64,000 nt of DNA from Budorcas taxicolor (taxonomy: Eukaryota; Chordata; Mammalia; Artiodactyla; Bovidae). The stretch lies in contig NC_068912.1 in the NCBI RefSeq assembly GCF_023091745.1, positions 70,791,067 to 70,855,066 of the forward strand, read 5' to 3'. Shown here one piece after another: positions 35,488 through 48,298 of the stretch (positions are counted from its first letter, which is position 1; every line of letters starts with the position of its first letter). The notes below the pieces were generated by a model. It ran no database searches. It was not told the DNA's origin and worked only from the letters and a program-made list of their open reading frames with translations. The position numbers and the translations under genes were made by a program.

Positions 35488-36865
35488 GTTCTCATCAAGG
35501 AAAGCATAATATCCTGGAAAGGTTTTTCCTAATACAAGCGTTTGTCCCTTCCTAAAATTCTGATTGATTATATATATATATATATTTCTGTAGCAATGTG
35601 TTAGTTGTGTACGAATGTCTGTCCTTCTCTTCTTTTTTGGTAACAGACCCACCATTTTACTCCAGGAAGTAAAGTCCATAGCACAAAAGCTGCATTTCTT
35701 GCCTTCTCAGTTTCAGTTGTGGGAAGTCAATGAGATGTGAATAGAAGTTACTGGAAAGGCCTCTAGGAAAGTTCCTTAAGACAACATGGCCTGTGCCCTT
35801 TTATCATTTTATCCTTTGTTCCATCTTGCTGACTGAAATATAGATATGATATTTGATGCTCAAGTAGTTATCTGTACCAATCCTGAATGGACTGTGAAGA
35901 AAGAGATAACACAGTATCAATTATTAAATCATTCCCAACCAGTTTACAGGGATTGTATGGTTTACATCTGAGAGTGCCTCTGTTCTCCACAGAGCTCCTT
36001 ATCAGTATGCTACTTATTATCCTTTCCACACATACTTTTAAGGCTTGTGATAATTTTGACCCCAATTATTTCTTCCTATTTTACTGTCTTTTAGTGTTCT
36101 GTGAAATAATTTTGTCCCTTCTTTCTTAGAATCTTCCTTTAGGCTCTCTGAAGGAAAGCTTCTTGCTTCTTTTGTTTATTCTTATTTCTTCTCCTTTCGA
36201 GTTCCTTTGTCATGTCACCCTCCTGACGGATCCCCTTTCCCTTCCCCTCAGTCTCTGTTAGAACATTGTCTTAAGTATATCATCAGCTCTTAATAGGCGG
36301 GCTGTTTATCAGAATCATACATAATGGAACTCTTTTCGTCTATTTTAAACTCTGCCTACCTCACAGAGGTTTTGATGTTGTTTTTTAAAATAAAAGTCAA
36401 TCATGATAATGTATTATAATACATGTGAGAGTTCTTTGTGAACTCTAAAACATATATGAGATATTATCATTGTTGTCATTGCTTTTATTTTGTTTCCACA
36501 GAGTATATATTCACCTGTTGATTTAAAATATTCTACTGAACAGAGAAAACATGTTTCTTCTATTTTATATGAATTAAAAACAAGAAAACCAAGATATCTC
36601 ATTCAAAAAGGTTAGTTGTATGAATTTTTAAATTATATTTAATAAACATATTTTGATGAAGAGTAATTATATTTGTTAAACATTGGGCATGTTAATTTGA
36701 ACTATAAATATAACTCCATGAAATATATGTTGAGACTTCTAAATAAAATATATATATTTCATTTAATATTTTATAAATATATACATATTCAGAAAGTTGT
36801 TTCATGAATATGAAAGCCCTGATTTTGACTAGCAGTTGGGAATTAGAAATAAGTATTATCAAGAA
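35488..36865. other. Repeat-poor DNA
   Basis: About 1.4 kb. A short (TA)n lies at about 35570-35587. 'cagtggttctcatc' at 35481 resembles an hAT terminus, but no matching second end was seen. No gene. Confidence 0.4.
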
Positions 36866-37084
36866 GGGCTCCCTCAGTGGATCAGCAGTAAAGAATCTAC
36901 CTACAATGCAGGGGACGCAGAGACGTAGATTTGATCTCTGGGTCAGGAAGATCCCCTGAAAGAGGGCATGTCAACCCACTCTACTATTCTTGCTGGGAAA
37001 ATCCCATGGAAGAGGACCGTAGCAGACTACAATATGTGGGGTTGCAGAGTTGGACACACTGAGCAACTGAAAACACACACACAC
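36866..37084 (+). mobile_element. Bov-tA SINE with 11-bp TSD
   Basis: Head 'gggctccctcagtggatcag' through tail, ending in a CA run. Target duplication ATTATCAAGAA (36855-36865) and ATTAGCAAGAA (37085-37095), one mismatch. Confidence 0.93.
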
Positions 37085-37285
37085 ATTAGCAAGAACCATA
37101 TTGAATTTTTTTGTTACTGTATAACTGTGTCAGCATGGTACATCCTTCAGGAAATCTGTCAATTATCAGATTAATATAAATCATTTAAATTAAAAATGAT
37201 ATAAAATGTCTTTCAGACTTGAAGATAATTATTTCTTATTACACAAAAACTCTTATCTTAATAACATTTTGGTCATCATATCTGT

Positions 37286-37497
37286 GCATGCATGCTAAGT
37301 TGCCTCAATTATGTCTGACTCTTTGCAACCGTATGGTCTGTAGCCCACCAGGCTTCTCTGTCCATTGGTTTCTCCAGACAAGAATACTGGAGTGGGTTGC
37401 CATGCCATCGCTTAGTGGATCTTCCCAATGCAGGGCTCGAACTCTCATCTCTTATGTCTCCTGCATTAGCAAATGAGTTCTTTACCCCTAACACCAC
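37286..37497 (-). mobile_element. Bov-tA SINE with TSD
   Basis: Antisense copy from 'catgctaagttgcctcaatt' to 'atgagttctttaccccta'. Flanked by CATCATATCTGT (37274-37285) and CATCATATGTGT (37498-37509), one mismatch. Confidence 0.93.
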
Positions 37498-37634
37498 CAT
37501 CATATGTGTACTTGTTTTTATTTTGCTTTTACAGAATTTCATCTGATAAAATGTTGTACTCTAAGCAGATGACATTACTTTCTTTATCTCTGTCTTTCAC
37601 AGAAGACTGATAAAACCAGTTCTGTAAAATAATT

Positions 37635-37968
37635 CAGTTCAGTTCAGTTCAGTCGCTCAGTCGTGTCCGACTCTTTGTGACCTCATGAATCGCAGCACGC
37701 CAGGCATCCCTATCCATTACCAACTCCCAGAGTTCACTCAGATTCACATCCATCGAGTCAGTGATGCCATCCAGCCATCTCATCCTCTGTCGTCCCCTTC
37801 TCCTCCTGCCCCCAATCCCTCCCAACATCAAAGTCATTTCCAATGAGTCAACTCTTCACATGAGGTGGCCAAAGTACTGGAGTTTCAGCTTTAGCATCAT
37901 CCTTCCAAAGAAATCCCAGGGCTGATCTCCTTTAGAATGGACTGGTTGGATCTCCTTTTGGTCCAAAT
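37635..37968 (-). mobile_element. BovB 3' fragment
   Basis: Antisense from four ttcag units through the C-terminal region (RWLDGITDSMDVNLSELWEL) to a truncation at 'ggatctccttttggtcc'. Well preserved. Confidence 0.94.
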
Positions 37969-38013
37969 TAGAAGGGCATTGCTCTTTTTTTTTTTTTCCT
38001 CAAAGTTTCTCTT

Positions 38014-40874
38014 CAGTTCAGTCTCTCAGTTGTGTTTGACTCTTTGTGACCCCATGGACTGCAACATGCCAGGCCTCCATGTCCATCACCAACTCCCAGG
38101 GTTTTTTTCAAACTCATGTCTATTGAGTCAGTGATGACATCCAACCATCACATCCTCTGTCATCCCCTGCTCCTCCTGCCTTAAATCTTTCCCAGCATCA
38201 GGGTCTTTTCAAATGAGTCAGCACTTCTCATCAGTGGCCAAATATTTGAGCTTCAGCTTCAACATCAGTTCTAGTGAACACTCAGGGTTGATCTCCTTTA
38301 GGATTGACTGATTAGATCTCCTTGCAATCCAAAGGACTCACAAGAGTCTTTGCCAACACCACAGTTCAAAGCATCAATTCTTCGGTGCTCAGCTTTCTTT
38401 ATAGTCCAACTCTCACATCCATACATGACTACTGGAAAACTGTAGCCTTGACTAGACAGACCTTTGTTGACAAATAATGTCTCTGCTTTTTAATATGCTG
38501 TCTAGGTTGGTCATACTTTTCCTGTCAAGGAGTAAGTGTCTTTAATTTCATGGCTGCAGTTGCCATCTGCAGTGATTTTGGAGCCCCCCAAAATAAAGTC
38601 TGCCACTGTTTCCACTGTTTCTCCATCTATTTCCCATGAAGTGATGGGACCAGATGCCATAAACAGTTTTCTGAAAGTTCAGCTTTAAGCCCACTTTTTC
38701 ACTCTCCTCTTTCACTTTCATGAGGAAGCTCTTTAGTTCTTCTTCACTTTCAGCCATGAGGGTGGTATCATCTACATATCTGAGGTTATTGATATTTTTC
38801 CCAGCAATCTTAATTCCAGCTTGTGCTTCTTCCAGCCCAGCATTTCTCATGATGTACTCTGCATATAAGTTAAATAAGCAGGGTGACGATATATAGCCTT
38901 GTCATACTCCTTTTCCTGTTTGGAACCAGTCTGTTGTTCCATGTCCCGCTCTAACTGTTGCTTCCTGACCTGCATACAGATTTCTCAAGAGGCAGGTCAC
39001 GTGGTCTTGTATTCTCATCTCTTTCAGAATTTCCCACAGTTTATTGTGATCCACACAGTCAAAGGCTTTGGCATAGTCTTTAAGGCAGAAATAGATGTTT
39101 TTCTGGAACTCTCTTGCTTTTTTGATGATCCAGCACATATTGGCAATTTGATTTCTGGTTCCTCTGCCTGTTTTTTTTTTTTTTTTTTTCAAGGTACCCA
39201 CCTGCTTTCTTTTTTATTTTTTTACTTTACAATACTGTATTGGTTTTTGCCATATCCTCTGCCTTTTTAAAAGCAGCTTGAGCATCTGGAAGTTCAGGGT
39301 TCATGTATTGTTGAAGCCTGTCTTGGAGAATTTTGAGCATTACTTTACTAGCGTGTGAGATGAGTGCAATTGTGCAGTAGTTTGAGCATTCTTTGGCATT
39401 ACCTTTCTTTGGGACTGGAATGAAAGCTGAGCTTTTCCAGTCCTGTGGCCACTGCTGAGTTTTCCAAATTTGTTGGCATATTGAGTGCAGCACTTTCACA
39501 GCATCATCTTTCAGGATTTGAAATAGCTCCACTGGAATTCCATCACCTCCACTAGCTGTGTTCCTAGTGATGCTTCCTAAGGCCCACTTGACTTCACATT
39601 CCAGGTCTGGCTCTAGGTGAGTGATCACACCATCATGATTATATTGGTCATGGGGATCTTTTTTATACAGTTCTTCTGTGTATTCTTGCCACCTCTTCTT
39701 AATATCTTCTGCTTCTGTTAGGTCTGTACCATTACTGTCCTCTATTGAGCCCATTTTTGCATGAAATGTTCCCTTGATATTTCTGATTTTCTCGAGGAGA
39801 TCTCTAGTCTTTCCCATTCTATTGTTTTCCTCTATTTCTTTGCATTGATCGTTGAGGAAGGCTTTCGTATCTCTCTTTGCTATTCTTTGGAACTCTGCAT
39901 TCAAATGGGTATATCTTTCCTTTCCTCCTTTGCTTTTTGCTTGTCTTCCTTTCACAGCTATTTGTAATACCTCCTCAGTCAGCCATTTTGCTTTTTTCCA
40001 TTTCTTTTTCTTGGGAATGGTCATGATCCCTGTCTCCTGCTGAATGTCACAAACCTCTATCCATATTTCATCAGGTACTGTGTCTACTATCAGATCTAGT
40101 CCCTTAAATTTCTTTCTCACTTCCACTGTATAATCGTAAAGGATTTGATTTAGGCCATACCTGAATGGTCTAGTGGTTTTTCCTGCTTTCTTCAATTTAA
40201 GTCTGAATTTGGCCATAAGAAATTCATGATCTGAGCCACAATCAGCTCCCGGTCTTGTTTTTGCTGACTGTATAGAGCTTCTCCATGTTTGGCTGCAAGG
40301 AATATAATCAGTATGATTTCAGTGTTTACCATCTGGTGATGTCCATGTGTACAGTCTTCTCTTGTGTTGGTGGAAGAAAGTGTTTGCTATGACCAGTGCG
40401 TTTTCTTGGCGAAACTCTATTAGCCTTTGCCCTGCTTCATTCCGCATTCCAAGGCCAAATTTGCCTGTTACTCCAGGTGTTTCTTGACTTCCTACTTTTG
40501 CATCCCAGTCCCCTGTAATGAAAAGGACATCTCTTTTGCATGTTAGCTCTGAAAGGTCTTGTAGGTGTTCATAGAACTGTTCATCTTAAGCTTCTTCAGT
40601 GTTACTGATCAGGACATAGACTTGGATTACTGTGATACTGAATGGTTTGCCTTGGAAACAAACAGATCATTCTGTCGTTTTTGAGATTGCATTCAAGTAT
40701 CTCATTTTGGATTCTTGTTGACTATGATGGCTACTCCATTTCTGGGATTCTTGCCCACAATAGTAGATATAATGGTCATCTGAGTTAAATTCACCCATTT
40801 CAGTCCATTTTAGTTCGCTGGTTCCTAAAATGTCCACATTCACTCTTGCCTTCTCCTGTTTGACCATTTCCAAT
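38014..40874 (-). mobile_element. BovB LINE, about 2.8 kb, with 8-bp TSD, split by a young L1
   Basis: Antisense from the 3' tip through thumb, palm (NNLRYVDDTTLMAESEEELK; YADD reads YVDD), finger (YAKAFDCVDHNKLWEILKEM), linker and into the endonuclease, truncated near 40874. A 329-codon open stretch (39227-40216) covers the end of the endonuclease (MAKFRLKLKKAGKTTRPFRY), the linker and the start of the RT. TTTCTCTT flanks the element at 38006-38013 and 40875-40882. The L1 tail at 39170-39254 interrupts it. Confidence 0.94.
39170..39254 (-). mobile_element. 5'-truncated young ruminant L1 3' end with 10-bp TSD
   Basis: Reads in antisense from a pure T run (39171-39189), through 'caaggtacccacctg', a second T-rich run (about 39206-39222), then 'actttacaatactgtattgg' and 'tttttgccata'. 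The last part is the very end of the young ruminant L1 (L1-BT type). Perfect duplication TCCTCTGCCT at 39160-39169 and 39255-39264. It lies inside a BovB, so it is younger than that copy. Confidence 0.88.
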
Positions 40875-40884
40875 TTTCTCTTAA

Positions 40885-41120
40885 ACCCTTTAAAAAGTAT
40901 TATGATAAGACCACTTAGCATTAGGCTTACCCTCTTAACAGATTTTTTAAGTGTACAATACATTTAGCTATAGGCACAGCAGATCCTTCTGACATTTTCA
41001 TCTTGTATAACTGGATATGTATAATATCTAAACCTAGTTCCCCATTTTTCCCTCCCTCCATCCTTTTAATTCTTAAATATTTGATTATTTTTCTTTTTAA
41101 AAATTCATGGTGATGTCTTT
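40885..41120 (-). mobile_element. Old L1 3' UTR fragment
   Basis: 'accctcttaacagatttttt', 'aagtgtacaatacatttagc' and 'tataggcacagcagatcc' follow the usual antisense L1 3' UTR order. Confidence 0.65.
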
Positions 41121-42109
41121 ATCCTTCCTGTTTTTTTGTCTTCTGTGTACGTGAACTCATCATCTACTATATTCTTATTTGTCAATGGCTTTGTTTGTTA
41201 TTTCATCACTTCTCTATTAAGTTCATGTAGTTTATATATTTCCTAAAGCTCTGCATCTTTTATTTAAAAGTAATGTTATTTTAATCCAATTATTTAAATC
41301 CTAGGTTTACAAGCCAAAATGAAATGAAGGACATATAGTGGTCCCATGTTCCATACCCTCCTACTTACTTTTGTAGCTTCCCCAGAGCAATAAACTTTAA
41401 TAATTTTTGATGACTCTTCTGTTACTCACTTTCATATTTCCAAGTTATATATTTATTCTGGTAAAATTTCTTTTTTAATTTTAGAATTTGTATGCAATTT
41501 CTACTGTAATAGATGAAGATTTATTTATAATAATTTATTTATAATTTATTATTTATAAATCCTCTCTAATACACATTCTTAACATATCCCCTCCCCTTTT
41601 CTCCTAATAGAATTATATTCTCACTATTTGGGGATTAATTAGTAATTAACATTTTAATTATGGCTATATAAATAACTACTTACAGCTGAGTCATACAATA
41701 TAGTAGGCTATGTTTGCTTTCTTATACTATTATTTAAAAACTTGTTTGGAAAACTCGTAAGAGTCAACTTTCACCAAGCACATCCATGCATATATATTTT
41801 TTCAATATACTTCTGCTTGAGACCTTAATTTGCTAATTTACTCAGGACTACTTGCTTTCTAAACCTGTTTTTAACAGCTGTCATATTGGTACATCACTTC
41901 ATCTTGGTGCATTCATTCAGTACTGTGATCCTGAGAATTCATTTGTCTTGTATACTGTGTTATGACCTGTTTACAGGGTTCTATATCTTTTTTTCTTGGT
42001 TTATTTTCTTATATTAATATAATACTTTACTAGTTTACAGAGAAATTATACATTAGAAGTAATTTTAAAAAGCTTAAAAGCCTAATATTTTTATGCTACA
42101 TATATATTT
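41121..42109. other. AT-rich DNA, probably decayed LINE, unassigned
   Basis: About 1 kb of T-rich sequence similar in texture to its L1 neighbours. No motif lets me assign it and no gene is seen. Confidence 0.35.
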
Positions 42110-42400
42110 AATTGATGATTTAACTGTGCAGTCTTCATAGTTTTCTCAGAATTGCTTCATTGTCTTCTAGCTTCCAGTGTTACCTTTGAGAAGTCCATTG
42201 CCATGTTATTCTCATTCTGATGTGTGTGAAGTTCTATGTGTTGTTTTTGTCTTCTGATTAGAAACATTTAGCAGTTTATCTCTGTACCAAGTATTCTGCA
42301 ATTTTGCAGTGATTTGGCTCAGATATTTGTTTGCTGGTGAAGATTTTCTTTTTTTATTGTGACTTTTCAATCTGAAAATTTATATCCATCATTTGTCAAT
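42110..42400 (-). mobile_element. LINE-like fragment, family uncertain
   Basis: 'ttgtcttctagcttccagtg' then 'agaagtccattgccatgtta' is a recurrent stretch in antisense old LINE 5' regions. A related stretch lies at about 62598-62640. Confidence 0.4.
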
Positions 42401-44007
42401 ATTTTTCTTGTCTTATTTAAGATAATACATATATTAAATAGAACATACCATTGTAACCATCTTAACTGTACATTAAGCATATTTATATTGTACAATCATC
42501 ATGACCATCCATCTGCAGGAGCTTTTTATAAACTCTTTCAAGTGGAATGTTATACCCATTGAACACTAACTTCCATTCCTCCCATCCTCCCCTTTTCTGG
42601 AAATCACCATTCTCATTGTGGTTTTGATTTGCTTTTCCATAATCATTAGTGATATTGAGCATTTTTATTGCGTTTATTTATTATTTGTGTTTCGTCTTTG
42701 GACAAATATCTATTCACATCATTTGCCCATTTCCTTGTTAGTTTGTTTGATTTTTGTTGTTGAGTTGTATGATTTATATATATATTCTCAATATCAACCC
42801 CATTTTGGATATGTAATATGCAAATATTTTCCCCCATTCTGTGGATTGCCTACTTTTGATGTAGAAAATTTTAATGAAGTTGAGGTATTTAGGTTGTTAT
42901 TTTGCAATGGTATGTTAGTTTCTGCTGTACAACAGTGTGAATTAGCTGTACCTATACATATATCCTCCCCCTGGGCTATTTGTTTTTGTGTGTGTTGTAT
43001 GTGCTTTTGGTGTTATAACAAAGAAATCATTCAAAATCCTGTCATGAAGTTTTTTGCCCTGTGTCTTCCTCTAAGAATTTTATAGTCTTAGTCCTTATAT
43101 TTAGACTGTTAATCCATTTGGGGTTAATTTTGCATACGATGCTAAGTAAGGGTCCAGTTTCACTTTTTTGCATATGGAATGCAGTTTTTCCAACATTTTG
43201 TTGAAAGGTTGTCTTTCCCCATTGAATGGTTTTGATACCCATGTTGAAAGTCATTTGACCATACCTGCAGAGGTTTACATCTGGGCTCTTATTCTGTTCC
43301 CCTTAATTTGTGTGTCTGTCTTTATATCAGAGCCATGCTGTTTTGATTACCAAAGCTTTGCAGTAAGTTTTAAAATGGGGGCTTATGTGTGAGAAAAAGT
43401 CGATTTTTATATGGATTGCATTGAATTTGTAGATTACTTTGAATAGTAGCCTAACAATATTAAGTCTTCAAGTTCATAAACGCAGGATGTCACTTACTTG
43501 TGTCATCTTTAATTTCTTTCATCAGTGCATTAACGTTTCAATGTACAGTTTCCTCACCTCTTTGGTTAAGTTTATTCTGTGTATGGTAGTCTTCTTGATA
43601 CTATTATAAATGGAATTTTCTTAATTTCCTTTTTGGATTCTTTGAGAATGTGTAGAAAAACAAAAGATACTTGTGTATTGGCTTGTATTCTGTAATTTTG
43701 CTGAATTTGTCTATTAATTCTGACAGGATTGGGGGCATGTCAGAGTGTGTGTGTTTGTTTAAAATCTTCAAGATTTTTCTAAATATCAGATCATGTCCTC
43801 TGTGAAGAGAGATAATTTTATCTCTACCAAATTTGCATGTCTTTTAATTCATTTCTTTGCCTAAATGGTCTGGCTAGGACTTCCAGTACTATATTAAATA
43901 CAAGAGACAAAAGTAGGCATCCTTGTCTTATTCATGATCTTAGAGGAAAATTTTTTCAGTATTTTACATTGACTGTGATGTTAAGTGTGTTATTTTCTTG
44001 TTATTTT

Positions 44008-44208
44008 CATTTGCTAAGTTTTGTCTGACTCTTTTGTGACTTAGTGGACTGTAGCACATCAGGATCATTTGTCCATAGGATTTCCCAGGCAAGAATACTA
44101 GGGTGGGTGGATTTTTCCTTCTCCAGGGAATCTTCCATCCAGGAGTCAAATTGCTTCTCTTGCATTGGCAGGTGGATTCTTTACCACTGAGCCACCAGGG
44201 AAGCCCTT
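44008..44208 (-). mobile_element. Bov-tA SINE in L1
   Basis: Antisense, from a diverged tail ('ttgctaagttttgtctgact') to an intact head 'gccaccagggaagccc'. Confidence 0.92.
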
Positions 44209-44245
44209 ATATTTTCCCATATGATGTAAATTATGTTGAGGTTTG

Positions 44246-44452
44246 TGCATACATGCATGCTCAGTCATGTCTGACTGTGACCCCATAGACTGTAGCCCAC
44301 CAGGCTCCGCTGTCCATGAGATTTTTCAGGCAAGGATACTGGAGTGGGTGGCTATTTCCTTCTCCAGCTGATCTTCCCAAACCAGGGGTTAAACCTTCAT
44401 CTCCTGCATTGACAGGTGGATTCTTTACCACTGAGCCAACAGGGAAGACCGT
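44246..44452 (-). mobile_element. Bov-tA SINE in L1
   Basis: Antisense, from 'catgctcagtcatgtctgac' to 'ctgagccaacagggaagacc'. Confidence 0.92.
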
Positions 44453-44462
44453 GTTGTTGCCC

Positions 44463-44922
44463 TCAGTTCAGTTCAGTCGCTCAGTCATCTCCAACTCTTT
44501 GCGACCCCATGGACTGCAGCACACCTGGCTTCCCTGTCCATCACCAACTCCCAGATCTTGCTCAAACTCGTGTCCATTGAGTCGGTGATGTCATCCAACC
44601 ATGTCATCCTCTGCCGTCCCCTTCTCCTCCTGCCTTCAGTCTTTCCCAGCATGAGGGTCTTTTCCAATGAGTTAGTTCTTCATATCAGCTTCAGCTTCAG
44701 CATCAGTCCTTCTGATGAATATTCAGGACTGATTTCCTTTAGGATTGATTGGTTTGATCTTGCAGTCCAAGGGACTAGCAAGAGTCTTCTCCAACACCAC
44801 AGTCCAAAAGCATCAATTCTTCGGCGCTCAGCTTTCTTTATAGTCCAACTCTCACATCCATACATGACTACTGGAAAAACCCATAGCTTTGACTAGTCGG
44901 ACCTTTGTCAGCAAAGTAATGT
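44463..44922 (-). mobile_element. BovB 3' fragment in L1
   Basis: Antisense from 'cagttcagttcagtcgctca' to 'ggacctttgtcagcaaagta'. Carries the C-terminal region (MYGCESWTIKKAERRRIDAF). Confidence 0.93.
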
Positions 44923-44956
44923 TAATTTCCTATACTAACTTATATTGAGATGTGTG

Positions 44957-45168
44957 CATGCATGTGTTCTCAGTGATGTCTGCCACTTTGTGACCCCATG
45001 GACTGTAGCCCACCAGGCTTCTCTGTCTGTGGGATTTTTCAGGCAAGAATACTGGAGTGGGTTTCCTCCTCCAGGGGATATTCCCAACCCAGGAGTAGAA
45101 CCCAACTCTTGTGTGTCTCCTGCATTGACAGACAGAATCTTTATCACTGAGCCACTTAGCAAGCAAGG
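44957..45168 (-). mobile_element. Bov-tA SINE in L1
   Basis: Antisense, from 'gcatgcatgtgttctcagtg' to 'ctgagccacttagcaag'. L1 homology resumes after it at 'ttgggtattttttatcatc'. Confidence 0.91.
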
Positions 45169-47453
45169 TAGTTTCCTTCTGTTCCCTGTTTGTTGGGTAT
45201 TTTTTATCATCAAAATTTGTTGAATTTTGCCATTCTTTATCCTGCACCGACTGAGATAGTTGTGTTTTTTTAATTCATTCTGTTAATGTGTATTACATTG
45301 ATTTTCATATATTGTACCATTTTTTGGATTTCAAGAATAATTCCCACTTGGTCTCAGTGTGTAATATTTTAAATATGCTGTTTAATTGAATTTTGTTGAG
45401 GATTTTTATATCAATATTCATAAAGTATATTCATTTTCATTATTTATAATTTCTTTGTCTGGCTTTGGTATCAAGCTAATAATATAACCTCATAGGAGTT
45501 AGGATATAATCCTTCCTCTTCAGTTTTTTGAAAGAATTTGAGAAGTATTGTTATTCATTCTTCTTCACTAAGGGAGCCATCTGGTCTTCAGCTTTCTTTG
45601 GGAAGATGTTGGGATGTCTTTGATTATTTTTCAATCTCCTTGTGAATTATAAATCCATTTAGAATTTCTGTTTCTTCATGATTCATTGTTCATAGTTGCA
45701 TATTTCTAGGAATTTGACCATTTCTTCTAAGTTTTCCAATTTATTTGAATATAACTTTATAGTACTCATAATATTTTTTATTTTTATAATATTGATTAGT
45801 CCCCTTTGATTTCTGATTTTAGCTATTTGATCCTTATCTATGTTTTTCTCTTAGTCTTTCTAGATAAAGTTTTACAAACTTTGCTTACTTTTTTGAAGAA
45901 GTAAATCCTGTTTTCTGTTTTTTTTTTCTGTTGTTTTTATAATTCTCTTTTGTTATTTCTATGCTAGTATTTAATATTTCCATTTTTTCTGCTAGCTTTG
46001 AGTTTAGTTCATTCTTCTTTTTCTAATTCCGTAAGCTATATAGTTTGTTTACTTCCAATCTTTCTCTTTCTGTAATGTGATCACTTTACACTTTATTCTT
46101 GCTTCTTGGCACTAATTTTGCTGCATCCCATAAGTTTCAGTATACTGTGCATGCATTTTTATTTGCCTCAAGATATTTTATACTTTCCATTGTGACTTCT
46201 TCTCTGACTTATTGGCTCTTTAACAGTATGCCATTTAACTTTCACAGATTTATGAATTTTCCATTTTTCCTTATGCTGTTGATTTTTTCATTCCCTTATG
46301 ATTTCAAAATACATTTGGTATGATTTCAGTATTTTAACATTTTTTAAAACTTATCTTATGGCCTTACATATTGTGTATCCTGGATTATGTCCCATATACA
46401 CTTGAGAAAAATGTATATTCTGCTGTGGTTGACCGAGTGTTTTGCATATGTCTGTTAGGTCCAGTTGATCTATAGTTTTGTTTGAATCTTCCATTTACTT
46501 TTTGATCTCTCTGTTGTTCTATCCTGTATTGAAAGTGAGGCACTGAAGTCTCCTACCATTTATTGCAGAGATGTTTATGTCTGGTTTCAATTCTGTAAAT
46601 GTTTGCATCATATATTTTGTGCATCTGAAGTCTGACACATGTGTGTTCATAATTATTATGTTTTGTTGGTTAACTCACCCTCTTTTATGTAATGCCTTTA
46701 TTTTGTTATACAACATCTTTATTTTATTATATAATATCTTTCATGTCTTTATTTTATTATAGAATATCCTTACTCAAGGTCTATTGGTTAAGTGTTAATA
46801 TTGTCCAAAATTTACCTTCACAGAAACATCTGGAATAATGTGTGACCAAACATCTGAGTACCATGGCCTAGATTGTCATATAAAATTGACTATCAAAGGT
46901 AGTTTTACTAAATATAAAATTCTCAGTGGACACCTTTTTTTTTTAATTTCAGCATTTTAAATATATCATCCCGCTGTCTTCTCAATTGTAAAGTTTCTGC
47001 TGATGCATTTGCTGGTTGTCGTATTGAAAATCCTTTGTATGTGATGACTCACTTTCTCTTTTGGCTTTCAAATTTCTCACCTCGTTTGGGACTTTTGACA
47101 GTTTTTTTATTCTGTCTTTCAATATGAGTCTCATTTTGTTTATCTTCCTTGGGATTCATAGAGCTTCTTTGATTTGCAAATTCATATATTTCCTCAAATT
47201 TGAGAGTTCAGCCAATTTTTCTTCAAATAACCTTTCTGCTCCTTTCTCTCTTCTTTTTCTGGGAATTCTGTAATGAATATATTATAACATTTTGTGGGAT
47301 TTTATAAGGTTTTTAGTCTCTGTTCACTTATCTTCATTCTCTTTTCATTTTGTTCCTCAGGCTCAGTTATTTCAAATGACATCTTTAAATTTTGCTGATT
47401 CTGCTTTCTTTTTTAAAGGTCTGTTTTTGAACCCTTCTCATGAACTTTTTGGG

Positions 47454-47668
47454 CTTTCCTGCTGGCTTCAAATCGTAAAGAATCCACCTGCAATGCAGGA
47501 GACCTGAGGTCAGACCCTGGGGTGGGAAGATTTCCTGGAGAAGGGACTGGCAATGCATTCCAGTATCCTTGCCTGGGGACTCCCCATGCACAGAGGAGCC
47601 TGGCAGGCTATAGTCCATAGGCTTACAAAGAGTCAAACATGGCTGAAGGACTAGGCACTGCACAGTAA
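47454..47668 (+). mobile_element. Bov-tA SINE in L1
   Basis: Head 'gggctttcctgctggcttca', middle 'ggagacctgaggtcagaccc', tail 'agagtcaaacatggctgaag'. The box-B-like site is mutated. Confidence 0.91.
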
Positions 47669-48023
47669 ACTTCTCAGTTTGGTTGTTATATTTTTCTGCC
47701 CCCCCAATTCTGTTTCTTTGATTATTTCCATGCCTTCATTGATATTTTATTCAATGATTGTTTTCCTTATTTCCTTTACTTCTTCGTCTATATTTTCCTT
47801 CATATCTTTGAGCGAATTTTAAAAGTGTTGTTTTAAAACTTTTGGGGTCCAATAAAGTTGATATGAATGTTTCTTTGGGGAAAGCTTCCGAGTATTTATT
47901 TTTTGTCCTTTGAATAGGCCTTGTTTCCCCATTTCCTTTGTATGCCTTGTTGAAAATATGACATTTGTAAAATAGTCACATGTTCCAGTCTTTGCAGACT
48001 TGCATGGAAATCTCTTACTAGTT

Positions 48024-48298
48024 GCTACTGCTGCTGCTAAGTCCCTTCAGTCATGTCCAGCTCTGTGCGACCCCAAAGATGGCAGCCCACCAGGCTTCCC
48101 CATTCCTGGGATTCTCCAGGCAAGAACACTGGAGTGGGTTACCATTTCCTTCTCAAATGCATGAAAGTGAAAAGTGAAAATGAAGTCACTCAGTCGTGTC
48201 CAACTCTCCACGACCCCATGGACTGCAGCCTATCAGGCTCCTCCATTCATGGGATTTTCCAGGCAAGAGTACTGGAGTGGGTTGCCATGGCCTTCTCC
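48024..48298 (-). mobile_element. Bov-A2 dimeric SINE with perfect 12-bp TSD
   Basis: Two Bov-A units joined by the linker 'atgcatgaaagtgaaaagtg', antisense, starting at the GCT-repeat tail 'ctactgctgctgctaagtcc'. Duplicated target CTCTTACTAGTT at 48012-48023 and 48299-48310. Confidence 0.95.

Noticed and set aside
35481..35494. 'cagtggttctcatc' as a terminus of an hAT-Charlie/MER-type DNA transposon
   Set aside because: Only one 14-bp end is seen and no inverted partner was found nearby.
39227..40216. 329-codon open frame as a possible real gene
   Set aside because: Its content is BovB endonuclease end, linker and RT start; its last codons run into an L1 insertion, and the rest of the element is frame-broken.
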